From Syngnathus acus (taxonomy: Eukaryota > Chordata > Actinopteri > Syngnathiformes > Syngnathidae): DNA of 64,000 nt. The notes under the pieces were generated by a model. It ran no database searches. It was given only the letters and a program-made list of their open reading frames with translations, and was not told the DNA's origin. The stretch covers positions 16,357,976 to 16,421,975 of the forward strand of contig NC_051089.1 in NCBI RefSeq assembly GCF_901709675.1. Reading direction: 5' to 3'. The position numbers and the translations under genes were made by a program. Each line of letters begins with the position of its first letter. Positions within the stretch are counted from its first letter, which is position 1. Positions 41,155-64,000 of this stretch are shown here, piece after piece.

Positions 41155-42086
41155 ATGAGAGATGTTACCGGGTACCTCAAACAACAGCAGAGCAACAGCT
41201 CAACGCCAGAGTTGGCGACTGAGTGGCACACACTGGAAGATTTGCACAACAAAAGGTAAAATAAAATACTGCTAACTAACGTTAGCTCTCGCTAGACGTT
41301 AGCAAACTCATTCGATTGAATTGCTAGCTGAGTCATGCGCCGAACTAGCATTAGCACAATTCTGTAGTCATTTACGATCACATTATAGTCAGCGACTTCA
41401 CCTCCGAAAAGAACAACTCAATAAAATGTCTCTAATAGTCATTGTACATACAAACCATTAACAGTGACGTCTCTTATAGTGAATTGCACAATATAGTAGT
41501 TACTCTTGGAGGGAAGTTTCAAATTAGAAAACTAACTAAAGTCAAGCTATTCTCATAATATATTACAGCATGACCACATTCACATTCTTTCATTTCCATT
41601 GTGTTTGAGAGTGTGTACTAAATGTTAGTGTTGGTTCATTTGATAGGTTGTGGCATCAGCTGACACTGAGAGTGACAGACTTCGTTAAAGATCCTTGTTT
41701 CAAAAACGGAGATGGCCTTATACAGGTAAATCCGTCATTGTGATACACGTAGCGCTTCACATTTTTATTACAATTATTTCATTTGACCAATATATGTGTT
41801 TCACTTAGAATGCTGTATTTTTAGTATATATGTATTACTCAATGACTTATTGCACAATCTTATGCATTATGTAAAGACTAAGGCTATGATGATGTATAAC
41901 ATCTGGGTAGATATACATTTAAATGCATTAGTGTGTGTTATTCCTTCATAAGTTAAAAAAATAATAATAATAATAAGTATGCGACAGCGATGAATGGCTG
42001 TTTGTATGAAACTGGGGAAAATTAAGAAACAGGAATCTTACCACATCCCAAGAGAAATGTTTTGTATACTTGTATAACATTTCTAC

Positions 42087-42120
<34 letters not shown>

Positions 42121-45100
42121 ACACACGATAATACTTAACATTTACATGGTCATGTTTTTTTTTTTTTTTCTTTGCAGCTCTATGAAAACTTCATCAGTGA
42201 TTTTGAACACAGGTGAATCAAGAAAAACAACTAAAAGGCTACCAAAAAATAACACTTAACTGTTAGTGTATAAATGTCTATTTCTCTCGATCTCCAGTTA
42301 ATAGATCTTATTCTTTTACAGAATCAATCCTTTGTCACTCGTGGAGATCATTCTATATGTTGCCAGACAGATGACAGGTAAGACCAGCGTGATGTAGAAA
42401 TCAGTATTTTCTGCAAAATGATTTGATGCGTATTGTATTTCAAGAAGGATTAATAAAATAGTTGTTTCCAGATCCCAAAGTTGCCATCACTTTTCTTGAG
42501 AAGACCAAAGAAAAAGTGGGTTCGCTGATCCAATTGCAAATGAATAACACCACAATTTGTAAAAACTGGTTATATTTCATTTGGTCCAGGTGAAAAGCAG
42601 TGAAGAAGCTGTCATTCTCTGCAAGACGTCCATTGGCAGTCTCAAACTTGAAATCAATGATCTTCCGGCAACAAAGGTGGGGGAGAGCCAAACACTTTTT
42701 TTTACACCCCCTTCCTTTCTTCAAAATTTCAAATCTTCAAGTCTGACAGTATGACTTGCCATGAGTTTGAGGTAGACATTCAATTCTGCAAGCACTACAT
42801 ATCCTTCTAACCCAGGTATATTCAGTTCCGGTCCTCAAGGGCTGCTGTCCTTGCCTGTCGTCCATGCCTCACCCCCTCCTGCAAGACACTGGATTCAAAA
42901 GATCAGCCCATCAGCAAGCTTTGAAGAGGGTTGATACTGGTCATGATCATGTCAATCCGGTGTGTTGCAGCAGGGAGACATGAAAAATGGGCAGGACACC
43001 AGCGCTTGAGGACAGCTTGGACACCTCTGCTCTAATCTGTTGCAAATGCCTGCATCTTATTGTCTGTTATTTTTATCTCTTATAGAAACTAATTGAGGAG
43101 GTTGAAGAAATGTTGAATAATTTGCCAGGTGTTACATCGGTGCACGGCAGATTTTATGACCTCTCGAGCAAATATTATCGCATCATTGGGAACCACGCCT
43201 CCTATTACAAGGATGCTCTCAGATACCTCGGTTGCGTGGACATTAAAGACCTTCCAGGTAAGCTAATGCATGAAGGGAATACAAATTGGAAGGTGGATAA
43301 CAAAATAACAATTGGTATTGATTTCACAGAGACCGAGAAGCAGGAAAGAGCCTTCACATTGGGACTTGCTGGTCTGTTGGGAGAGGGCGTGTACAACTTT
43401 GGCGAACTGGTCGGTTGCACTCTAAATCTGTACTACATGTCGCTTTAACGATATCAGGGCAGAGACTTAATGACTGTATGCTGCTTGTTTTTGCAGTTGA
43501 TGCACCCTGTACTGGAGTCCTTAAGAAACACAGACAAGCAGTGGCTCATTGACACACTGTATGCATTCAATGGAGGCAATGTAGAAAAATTCCAAGGCTT
43601 CAAGTCTGCATGGGGCCAGCAGGTTTGTTTCATTTGTTATTCATCCACCTGTTCAAAGACATGAGAGAGCCCATAACTATAAGAACCTACCTTGGTTCTT
43701 TCCAGAATGATCAAATTTCCTAAATGTATAATTATGTTGTAGTATCATTGTCCATAATGTGTTGTCATACTATGTATTAGGTATGAAGAAATATTCAACT
43801 TCAAATCGACATTAAAATGTATTTAGTAGAATGCAATTTTCAAACTGTTTGGAAAGAGCTTGGAAAAAAAAAAGAATTGCATATTGTATAAAAGATTAAG
43901 TGGGGATGGCAGTGTAAATTCCAATATACGACGATGTTATGACAGAGACATTATGACAGTAACACTTCCGTGAGCCGCCCCGCCCTCCCCCCAATGCATT
44001 GCATCGGATGTTAACAGCCAGTTCGATTAGTTTTCAAAATTGTTCGGCCCACCTTTATATAGTCAAAATCTTTCATGTTCCCCAATTTTCGGTATCGATC
44101 TGATTATCAATCTGAATATTTCTCTCCCATCTGTCTTGAATTTTAGCCTGACCTTGCAGCACACGAAGCCAAACTGATGCAGAAGATCCAGCTGCTCTGT
44201 GTGATGGAGGTGAGATGCATGTACCTTCTGGTGAAAGTGCACAATTGGATAGGTGGGAAAGTGCATCAGAATAAACACCAGTTTGAGTTCATTCGTTTTG
44301 GTGGGAAATTTTGCTTCGGTTCACAGACAGCCAGAGAACAAATGAAGTTCTTGAACTGAAAGGTTCCACTGTTATTTACATTCACAACCTTGCTGTATCA
44401 CAGATTTAGTCCGCTGTATCTAACGGAAACCTGCAGAAAAGAGACCTAGTCACTGATGTGCTTTGAAGCCAATTCCTGAACACCAAGAGAACAGTTACAT
44501 AAATAAACAGAAAGACCACACTCACGCGAGAACCTGGTTCAGCCACAGCGCACAGACACTCAAATGCTGTCCAAAGAAAAGCTCTAATTTATGAAATCTA
44601 GAGGATAAATGAAACCTGCAGACAATGGCACTGAAATCCCTTGATATTTTTTTTCTTCAAACAAAATCAGTTCAACTTTTAAAACCCTTCGAATTTTGAC
44701 AAGAAAATTCTTTATACTTTAATCCTTTCTCGTTTATATTTGCAGATGACTTTCACACGTCCAGCAAACAACCGGCAGCTGACATTCACAGAAATTGGTC
44801 AGAGTGCCAAAATCCCTGTTAATGAGGTTTGTAGGATAATCATCATATTCTAGATATCTTCATGTATATGGTTTTTTTTTCATGAGATGGCTTATATTTT
44901 CCCCAAAAATATCATGAATTACAGCACACTTGGTTGAGTAATTTCACACTTGATGGGTGGAGCACTTCATAGGAAATGAATGTGTGCAAAGAATTGAAAA
45001 GTATTTCTTCATGACATTTCTCACATTTATAAAAAAAAAAAAAATCATATTTCCCATTTTAAAGGATTTATTCTGTCAATGTGACAATGTTTCTGGTTGG

Positions 45101-45416
45101 AAAAAATATTTTTAAAAAAATCTGTTTTCTGTGCAGGTGGAACTTCTGGTGATGAAGGCTCTGTCTGTTGGCCTCATTAAAGGCAACATTGATGAGGTGG
45201 ACAAGAAGGTTCAGATGACCTGGGTGCAGCCGAGAGTGTTGGACTTGCAGCAGGTGAGATGCTCATTGCCCCATGGTGTATTTTCCTTCCCTCACACTCG
45301 CATGTTACTCCCCAATTCAGATCAAAGGTATGAAAGAACGTTTGGACTTCTGGTGCGGAGATGTTAAGAACATGGCCATGCTAGTGGAACAACAAGCCCA
45401 TGACATCCTCACCTAA
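41155..45416 (+). CDS. psmd13: 26S proteasome non-ATPase subunit 13 (Rpn9)
   Basis: Thirteen exons join in phase to 378 aa (human 376): 41155-41255, 41647-41725, 42178-42212, 42322-42377, 42472-42515, 42590-42676, 43086-43257, 43330-43409, 43497-43622, 44147-44209, 44746-44826, 45137-45253, 45321-45416. The start codon has a good context (GCCGCCATGA). Landmarks: [65 protein letters not shown], then the C-terminal PCI domain with [15 protein letters not shown] and [13 protein letters not shown], ending AHDILT. Rpn9 is part of the lid of the 19S regulatory particle. All donors are GT; exon 8 uses a weak GTCGGT. AATAAA at 45602 is the likely poly(A) signal. Introns are short; the larger ones (43623-44146, 44210-44745, 44827-45136) show nothing notable. 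Confidence 0.97.
42085..42122. repeat. (CTAT)n microsatellite in psmd13 intron 2
   Basis: Eight to nine ATCT units, about 55 bp before exon 3. Confidence 0.9.
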
Positions 45417-45601
45417 GACCTCCTGAATTATTGTCAACATCCCTCTATGACCAGTAAAGCCTATTCTGTTCCGTTTGTTTGTTTGTTTTTCTATTGGACT
45501 GCATCATTTCGGTTACTGGCACTTTTCATATCCAATTGTTGTTTTACAAAAGAAACTTGCTTGTAGTATTATCACAATATGGACAAACTGTCCATAACCT
45601 G

Positions 45602-45607
45602 AATAAA
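45602..45607 (+). terminator. Poly(A) signal of psmd13
   Basis: AATAAA about 185 bp after the stop codon, followed by TG/T-rich sequence. Confidence 0.6.
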
Positions 45608-45659
45608 ATGTTGACAAAAGTCAACTTCATCTCTATCACTTACTGACTCAGGTGTATTC

Positions 45660-47380
45660 ACCCTCTACACATGACATTACAAACCTCAATTCCAATCAAG
45701 TTGGAATGCTCTTTAAAATAAACATGAACAATAACAGAATACAGTGATTTGAAAATTTACAGTTCTACACTACAAAGACAATATTTTTGATGTTCAAACT
45801 GATAAACCTTTTTGAGGGGCAATATTCACTCTATGAATTTGATGACTGCAACAGACTAAAATTGCTGGCACGTGCGCATGTTTATATCAACTTTCCTTTC
45901 ACCAACACTCGATAAGCTTTTGGGAACTGAGGACACTAATTGTCGATTTTTGTAGGTGGTATTCTTTTTTGATGTACGGATAGAAGCTAATGTTGCTCCA
46001 AAACCTGTATATACCAATCTTATATGCATTAATTGGGCCTATGCAGATGTCAATACCATCACAGATTTTGGCATTTGAACTTAGCGCAAATAATAATCTA
46101 AAAAACTAATTGAAATAGATACTCTTTAGACCACACCACACTTTTTCGCTTTGTCAGTCCATTTCAGATGAACTTGGGCCCCGAGAAGCCAGCAGCGTTT
46201 AATATATTGCTCTCGCTTTGCATGGCAGAGTTTTAACTTGCATTTGTACATTCTTAAGTGATGATGGTTTCCTGAGGTGCTCCTGAGCCGACGTGGCAAT
46301 GTCTTTTACATAAAAATGCCAGTTTTTAATGCAGTGTGTCCTGTGGGCTCAAAGGTCTTGGACATTCAATGTTACTTTTTGAGCTTGATATTATAGACTG
46401 TAGATGATGAAATACAGTTGGGTATGATCAACAGATGAGCTCATAAATTGGGTGGGGTGGGGAACCCTGGTCCATTCATTTCATTACATGTAGGGAGACG
46501 ATTCACCCTTATATTTTGTTTATGTAAATGTTTGTAAATAAAGTTTGTTCTATCAAAGAATAACTATATTGCTTCTATTATAGTGTAGTGTTGTTTGAAT
46601 GTCACAGTGGCTCTACACTTGCCCCTGCGGTCATGGATTTTTACATAACTGGCTTCTGTTATGGAATTATGACGTTGAAGGGGTATTTTTTTTGCTTCAT
46701 TTGAGTCTTTTAGGGCATCAAGTCATGTTTTAATTGTTGGTGGATAGAGAAGCCAATTATGTTTGCGTGATTTATTCATTATCAAGCTTCAATGAACGCC
46801 TGGATCACATTCAAAGTGGCAAGAAAAAAGATGGGCATCTGCTTACTGCATGGCATCGTAAGCGTGAATGCATGTAGTCATTGGTAAGTAACTACCAAAT
46901 AAACTTGACCTCCCTGTTGATGGTAATTAAACTCTGGTATTTCATCAAAGGTTTGCTTAAATTACAATAGGAACTCAGAATATTAGACTAGGAAATTACA
47001 ATTCTTTGTCAGGATCTCCTTTGCACTGTTTCAGTTTCCATCTACAGCAAGTCTTGAATATGCAACTCTTGGTTCCAAAGCAAAATTTAAGTGTCTTTTC
47101 TTTGCAAATAACTCAAATTCCCCTCTGGTCATACGTTTCAGAATTTAACCAAAGACAAATCGACAAACCTTCCAAGGTTTTTTTTTGTTCTATGTTTTTT
47201 TTCCATTTAAACCATTCTAAAAGAAATCTCAACATTTTTGAAAATTTTGAAGGGCATGAAAAAAACAAGTAAGCTGAATTCACTTGAGCACATTTTAACT
47301 TAATTTACAAAAGGCAACCTTTCTGGGTTGCTTGTAAGTCATGTTCCTATTTCTTTCTATAGCAAAACAACTCAAGGTTA
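45660..47380. other. Intergenic DNA after psmd13
   Basis: AT-rich sequence without exon-like stretches. A second AATAAA lies near 46538, and may serve a longer psmd13 3' UTR. No named repeat recognised. Confidence 0.4.
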
Positions 47381-47399
47381 CCCCATCATTAGCATGTTT

Positions 47400-48170
47400 T
47401 ATGTACCTGCACATCAGCTGTACGTTCACAACGCAAAAATGAAGCATACCAAGAATACAACACTGTTTCAACTGCGAAACATGAAGGAGGCTCTGTTATG
47501 TTCTCGGGTTGCTTTGCTACATCTGTCACTGGCTGTCTTGAATTTGTGCAGGGTGCAATAAAAACTCATGACTATCAAGGTATTGAGGAGAGAAAAATAC
47601 TGTCTGTGTCAGAAAGCTTGCTCTGAGTCAAGTCACATTTATTGATCTCGCCCTTAATGGCAAAAAGGTCTCAAAGGGCCCACAGTTGACAATTATTAAT
47701 GACATCCCTATTTTGACCTCCAGAAGGGCAAGGAAAAACTCCAACTGATGAGAAAACTTCCAGGACGACCAGGCTGCAACAGTGGGTAGCGAGTGGGCAA
47801 CATTTAGCTCACAATGTAATGCGAAACGATATGGAATAAAGAAGTGTAGAAGTCTATTTAATCAGATGAAGCGCTGCAGGAAGACGCCATCAGTCATCAT
47901 GGCAGCGCCAGCGAGGAGCTGGTCCACCTCAGATCTTGTCCCGGACAGCAACTAACCCAAAACACACAGCTAAAAACTAAACATCGGACTATCCAGAATC
48001 ATCCTTCTATGAGCACTGATCTGAATCCTATTGAACATCTGTGGACAGCCTGATTGTCAATGGTTAATTTTTATTTTTATTTCTCACTACTTTAGTCAGA
48101 TTCAAGTCATTTCACTGACCACTGTGGGACTTTATTTTATTTGCGGAGGGGTTCCAACAATTTTGTCCAT
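47400..48170 (+). pseudogene. Degenerate Tc1-like transposase
   Basis: Two islands of Tc1 transposase can be read. Near 47475-47575: VSTAKHEGGSVMFSGCFAT, the block around the second catalytic Asp region. Near 48015-48055: TDLNPIEHLW, around the last acidic residue of the DDE/D triad. Between them about 350 bp of unrelated repeat-like DNA is inserted. Multiple frameshifts; not functional. Confidence 0.65.
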
Positions 48171-48539
48171 TTGTGTATTTATGGGACAGGCCTGTGGGCT
48201 ACACATGTGATCCTTGGGGGCTACTTGGTGACCACAGGCCCCATAGAGGAGCCCCCTGATCTTTTGGTTTGAACATAGCAGTCACAAAGCAACCCACAGC
48301 CATTAGTTATCAATTTGTTTCACACCACACCCCCATAAAGGCATTTTATTGATGTTACTTAACCATCTCATCAGTCAGTTTGAGGTTTTGGCAAACACTT
48401 GATGACCTTGTTGCATTTGAAAGTAAAGCCATGGCAGTGCTGTCAAGTATTGTCAGTTTTGAAGATTATTTGTTAAAGGTCAGTCTGGGTCTATTTGACA
48501 CTCATTAAAACCCACTGAAGTGATCCACTGGCTCAGACA

Positions 48540-61071
<12,532 letters not shown>

Positions 61072-61613
61072 GCTAAAACAGGTATGATCTACTAAGACTT
61101 ATTGATTACTGCAGTATATTATATTATTGAGATGGACATTGTGCTTAGTCCACTGTAGCCCACAGCCTGAATGACGGTCACAGAGCCTCAGTTTCTGCAT
61201 GAACGCCATTCCTTTTACTCTTATTTTGAGCTTGCAACCATTAAAAGATGATTGAATAAGTTTCATAATCAAGTGAAGATTGCAGCTTTACACAATTGTG
61301 GCATTTATGGACACATATGCATGGGTGTCCATTGCATACTTTTAAATGGACTCTCACCGGCAGATTAGGTCCATTTTCCATCCCTTGAGAAAAAAAAACA
61401 AAGAAACTGGTTATCATTTCGCAAACACATGAAACTCAAACTACATTTTGCACTGCACATCAAAACAGACGTCGTCCTTCAACTTTTTGTCATTCTCAGT
61501 CCCATGTATCAATCTCATTCCCCTCTTCGCACTATGCGCAACATACAGAAGAACTATGCTGCAAGAGTAGATCCATTTAAAGGGCTCAGCCATTATTTAT
61601 TTATTTATGTATA
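61072..61613 (+). other. jph3 3' UTR
   Basis: Non-coding DNA after the TAA, running into a microsatellite. The UTR may extend much further; AATAAA signals lie near 62625 and 62805. Confidence 0.45.
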
Positions 61614-61692
61614 AGTATGTATGTATGTATGTATGTATGTATGTATGTATGTATGTATGTATGTATGTATGTATGAATGTATTTCTTTCTTC

Positions 61693-61759
<67 letters not shown>

Positions 61760-61780
61760 TATTTATTTATTTATTTATTC
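61614..61780. repeat. Compound microsatellite (TATG)n-(TTTC)n-(TTTA)n
   Basis: About fifteen TATG units, then about twenty TTTC units, then four to five TTTA units. Any open frame across it is trivial. Confidence 0.95.
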
Positions 61781-63480
61781 AATTTGTTCCAAATCCAATT
61801 GAAACTTTTGCATGAGGCTGTGTGGGGGTGTTAAAATGCATTATCAATCCCTTTAACATCACTATTCTGTTTTCATTTGTTTAGATTCCATCTTAGTGAT
61901 CACTAGTTGTTGCATTTGTTTGAGGTCGCCACACAACCAAATCTTTGGATCTGGGGAGGGAAAATTAAGGCTCATGTGTGATTTGTGAACTTTTGTATAT
62001 CACCAACACCAAATTTATACTCAAGGAACTTTGTTGGCAAAGAGATCTTTTTTTTTTTCTGTCAGCACTCCTTGTACATCGACACACATTCGCACGCGGC
62101 AACCCAACATGTGACATTTAACTGCTGACAATACGAGAATTCAACCTTGTCCCTTTGTACAGCCTCCAGACTGTTATGTTAGGACCGCTAATTATATACT
62201 ATGGTATGTGTATGTGTCATTATTATTCCTATTTGACACATTTTGAGAGCCAGCGAGAATGCAGAGTGCCTCATGTTAATTCAGTTTCCGTCTCCAATGA
62301 ATTTTAATGTAAATTGCGATAAAATCCACAATGATGCCAGGCTACGAGGAAACAAATAACCTTCAACACAACTCACACACTCCCCCCCACCTAACCAGGA
62401 ATGGCATGCACTGTTTTGACTCCGTCTCTTAGTCACCCTTTGAACCACTCAAAATGGGAAGGTGGGGTTTCTACGGTGTCATTTGCTGACACTTTTTGGG
62501 CCGGATGAGATTTTTCCGCATGTTTGTTCAGCCTGCTCAATCTGGTGTCACTTTGTAAGGTCTCTCCTCCTCGTCTCTTTTATTTAGTAACACAAGGCTA
62601 CGTGAGACATGGAGAGCAGTGTAAAATAAACGCTAGCTTTTAACTCTCGAAATGTCATGAGTTTATGAATGATATAAAATAAATTCTCTACTATTATATA
62701 TGTTTTATACTTGGCACCCAGTGGCATCATCATATTGTGACATTGCATGCCCGAGCATGCTCTTTCTTACGCTTTGGTTTATGAGGTTGTTAATGTGGGA
62801 AAAAATAATAAAATGTTTGAAATATGAAATAGTGACTCGTGGTTATTGAATGCCATCATTGAGATGGTTTCTACTTTGTCACAGGTTATTTCATGAGAAA
62901 CAAATCAATATAAAGCCTATCAAAGCCTAATATCAACCCTTAACACCTGTCAGAATGCATATATTGTTCGTTTGGAGGCAAATTTTAAAAATTGTAATTT
63001 TTGGAAAAATAAATCACAGCTATTATACTATTACAATACGTACTTTCTTTCTTTCACTTTTACTAACTGAAATTCCTCATGAGAAGGTCATGTTGAACTC
63101 CGCTGTATGTTTTGTGTTGCACACTACTCAGAGAACCAAATCACATGCATTTTGCGGCTCAAAAATTGCATCACAAGCACTAATGTGCGATTTATAACCC
63201 ATGGTGCGCAAATCATGGATAAATCCAAGAGAGGTTTCTGAAGAAAATAGAAGCTTAATACTGCATGCTTCATGAACTATTCTTAACATCACATCACATT
63301 AACCAGGTAAATATAAGATCCCTATGTGTGCTGATATGTAAAAGAAAATGGTATTTGTTCTTGGTGTAAAAAAAACAAGTGACCCCCCACATACACGCAC
63401 AGTAAATATGTGCGTGTGTTATGCAAACCTACAGAGGTGGTTCGTGACAGCTTGTGGCCGTGTGCTGTCCCCTCGCCAGT
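61781..63480. other. Intergenic DNA after jph3
   Basis: AT-rich, no exon or named repeat recognised. Rises in GC only after about 63430. Confidence 0.4.
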
Positions 63481-63727
63481 GACGGCTCAGTTGATTACTT
63501 ACAACACTGCCCCCTAGCGTTGTGCTGCTGTAAAAGCGACATTTGTGATTTCTTTCCACTTCCTCGTCGTCTTTGTGCTCGTTTTTGTGAGTAACCCTGA
63601 GTCGTTCACTCCCCGTTATCTCCCCCGTGATTGTTTTCGTCCTCCTTAGTGGAGCTGCTTGATGGGGCAGCCACGGTTGTAGCTGAGCTCACTGCGTGGT
63701 TTCCGGTGTTCGTTTGTCTGCAGAAGG
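63481..63727 (+). promoter_or_regulatory. Promoter-like region of a gene leaving the window
   Basis: CpG-richer DNA with an ETS-like CACTTCCTC near 63559 and no TATA box, resembling a housekeeping promoter. TTTTTGTGAGTAAC near 63585 could be a donor and CTCCTTAG near 63642 an acceptor, so a non-coding first exon is possible. Confidence 0.35.
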
Positions 63728-63818
63728 ATGGCGTCGAGTTCCTACCGCATCCCTTCTACCGCCGGTCCTCCGACACCTACTTACACCGAACCTTGCCGGC
63801 TCCGGTCCAAAGACAGCA
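63728..63818 (+). CDS. Possible first coding exon of an unrecognised gene
   Basis: ATG in a fair context (GAAGGATGG) opens MASSSYRIPSTAGPPTPTYT and runs to AGCA/GTGAGA, a good donor; without splicing the frame stops five codons further. I do not recognise the peptide. The rest would lie beyond the window. Confidence 0.28.
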
Positions 63819-64000
63819 GTGAGAAACCTCAATAAGCGACCCGGGTACGTTTTGACGAATGCGTGTTTGCAGAGTGTGACCTTTGCAGATGTGAGAGGCT
63901 AAGGCTGCGAGAGGGGAGTTTTACCCGCGGTTTGGCGGAGGCCTACTTTAGATTCGGGGTCAGCTCTCCATGGAGGCTTTCATCTATCGTTGGACCAGGC

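Noticed and set aside
61607-61834. Open frames of repeated MYVC and FLSF
   Set aside because: Translations of the TATG and TTTC microsatellites.

Overview
The window is vertebrate nuclear DNA, almost certainly from a ray-finned (teleost) fish. The evidence is compact multi-exon genes with GT/AG introns, teleost-type cathepsin D and junctophilin sequences, and a repeat load of RTE LINEs, tRNA-headed SINEs ending in GATG repeats, hAT elements and Tc1/mariner-type MITEs. I cannot name the species.

Six genes can be built exon by exon, and two more loci are partial. From left to right: an RTE LINE (1-2590); a hAT element carrying a nested SINE (2978-4267); a two-exon integrase-like fragment on the minus strand (4532-4929); ctsd (cathepsin D, +, 9 exons, 397 aa); cdhr5-like (cadherin-related, -, 14 exons, 697 aa); drd4 (dopamine D4 receptor, +, 4 exons, 388 aa); sirt3 (mitochondrial-type sirtuin, -, catalytic core complete, N-terminus unresolved); psmd13 (proteasome lid subunit Rpn9, +, 13 exons, 378 aa); and a junctophilin-3-like gene (+, 5 exons, 870 aa). 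The last 500 bases hold a GC-richer promoter-like stretch and a possible first exon of a further gene.

The orthologues of ctsd, cdhr5, drd4, sirt3 and psmd13 all lie in human 11p15.5, so 5.7-45.4 kb is an old conserved block. sirt3 and psmd13 are head to head across about 500 bp, as in mammals. The junctophilin gene matches JPH3 best, whose human location is 16q24. The gap at 45.4-49.7 kb, which holds a dead Tc1 copy, may therefore be a rearrangement junction. The genes do not form one pathway: lysosomal protease, brush-border-type cadherin, GPCR, mitochondrial deacylase, proteasome and ER/plasma-membrane tether.

The most unusual observations are: (1) a run of about fifteen degenerate 10-residue units (SNHKxxEHxx type) in the divergent region of the junctophilin; (2) a 63-bp tandem duplication across a sirt3 exon/intron border that copies the 5' splice site and stays in frame; (3) an exact 251-bp tandem array inside a MITE that is itself inside another MITE in the last cdhr5 intron; (4) a (GT)n microsatellite directly abutting the AG of a drd4 splice acceptor; (5) several nested transposons whose insertion order can be read from target duplications and empty-site copies. 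I did not see a convincing wholly new gene system.
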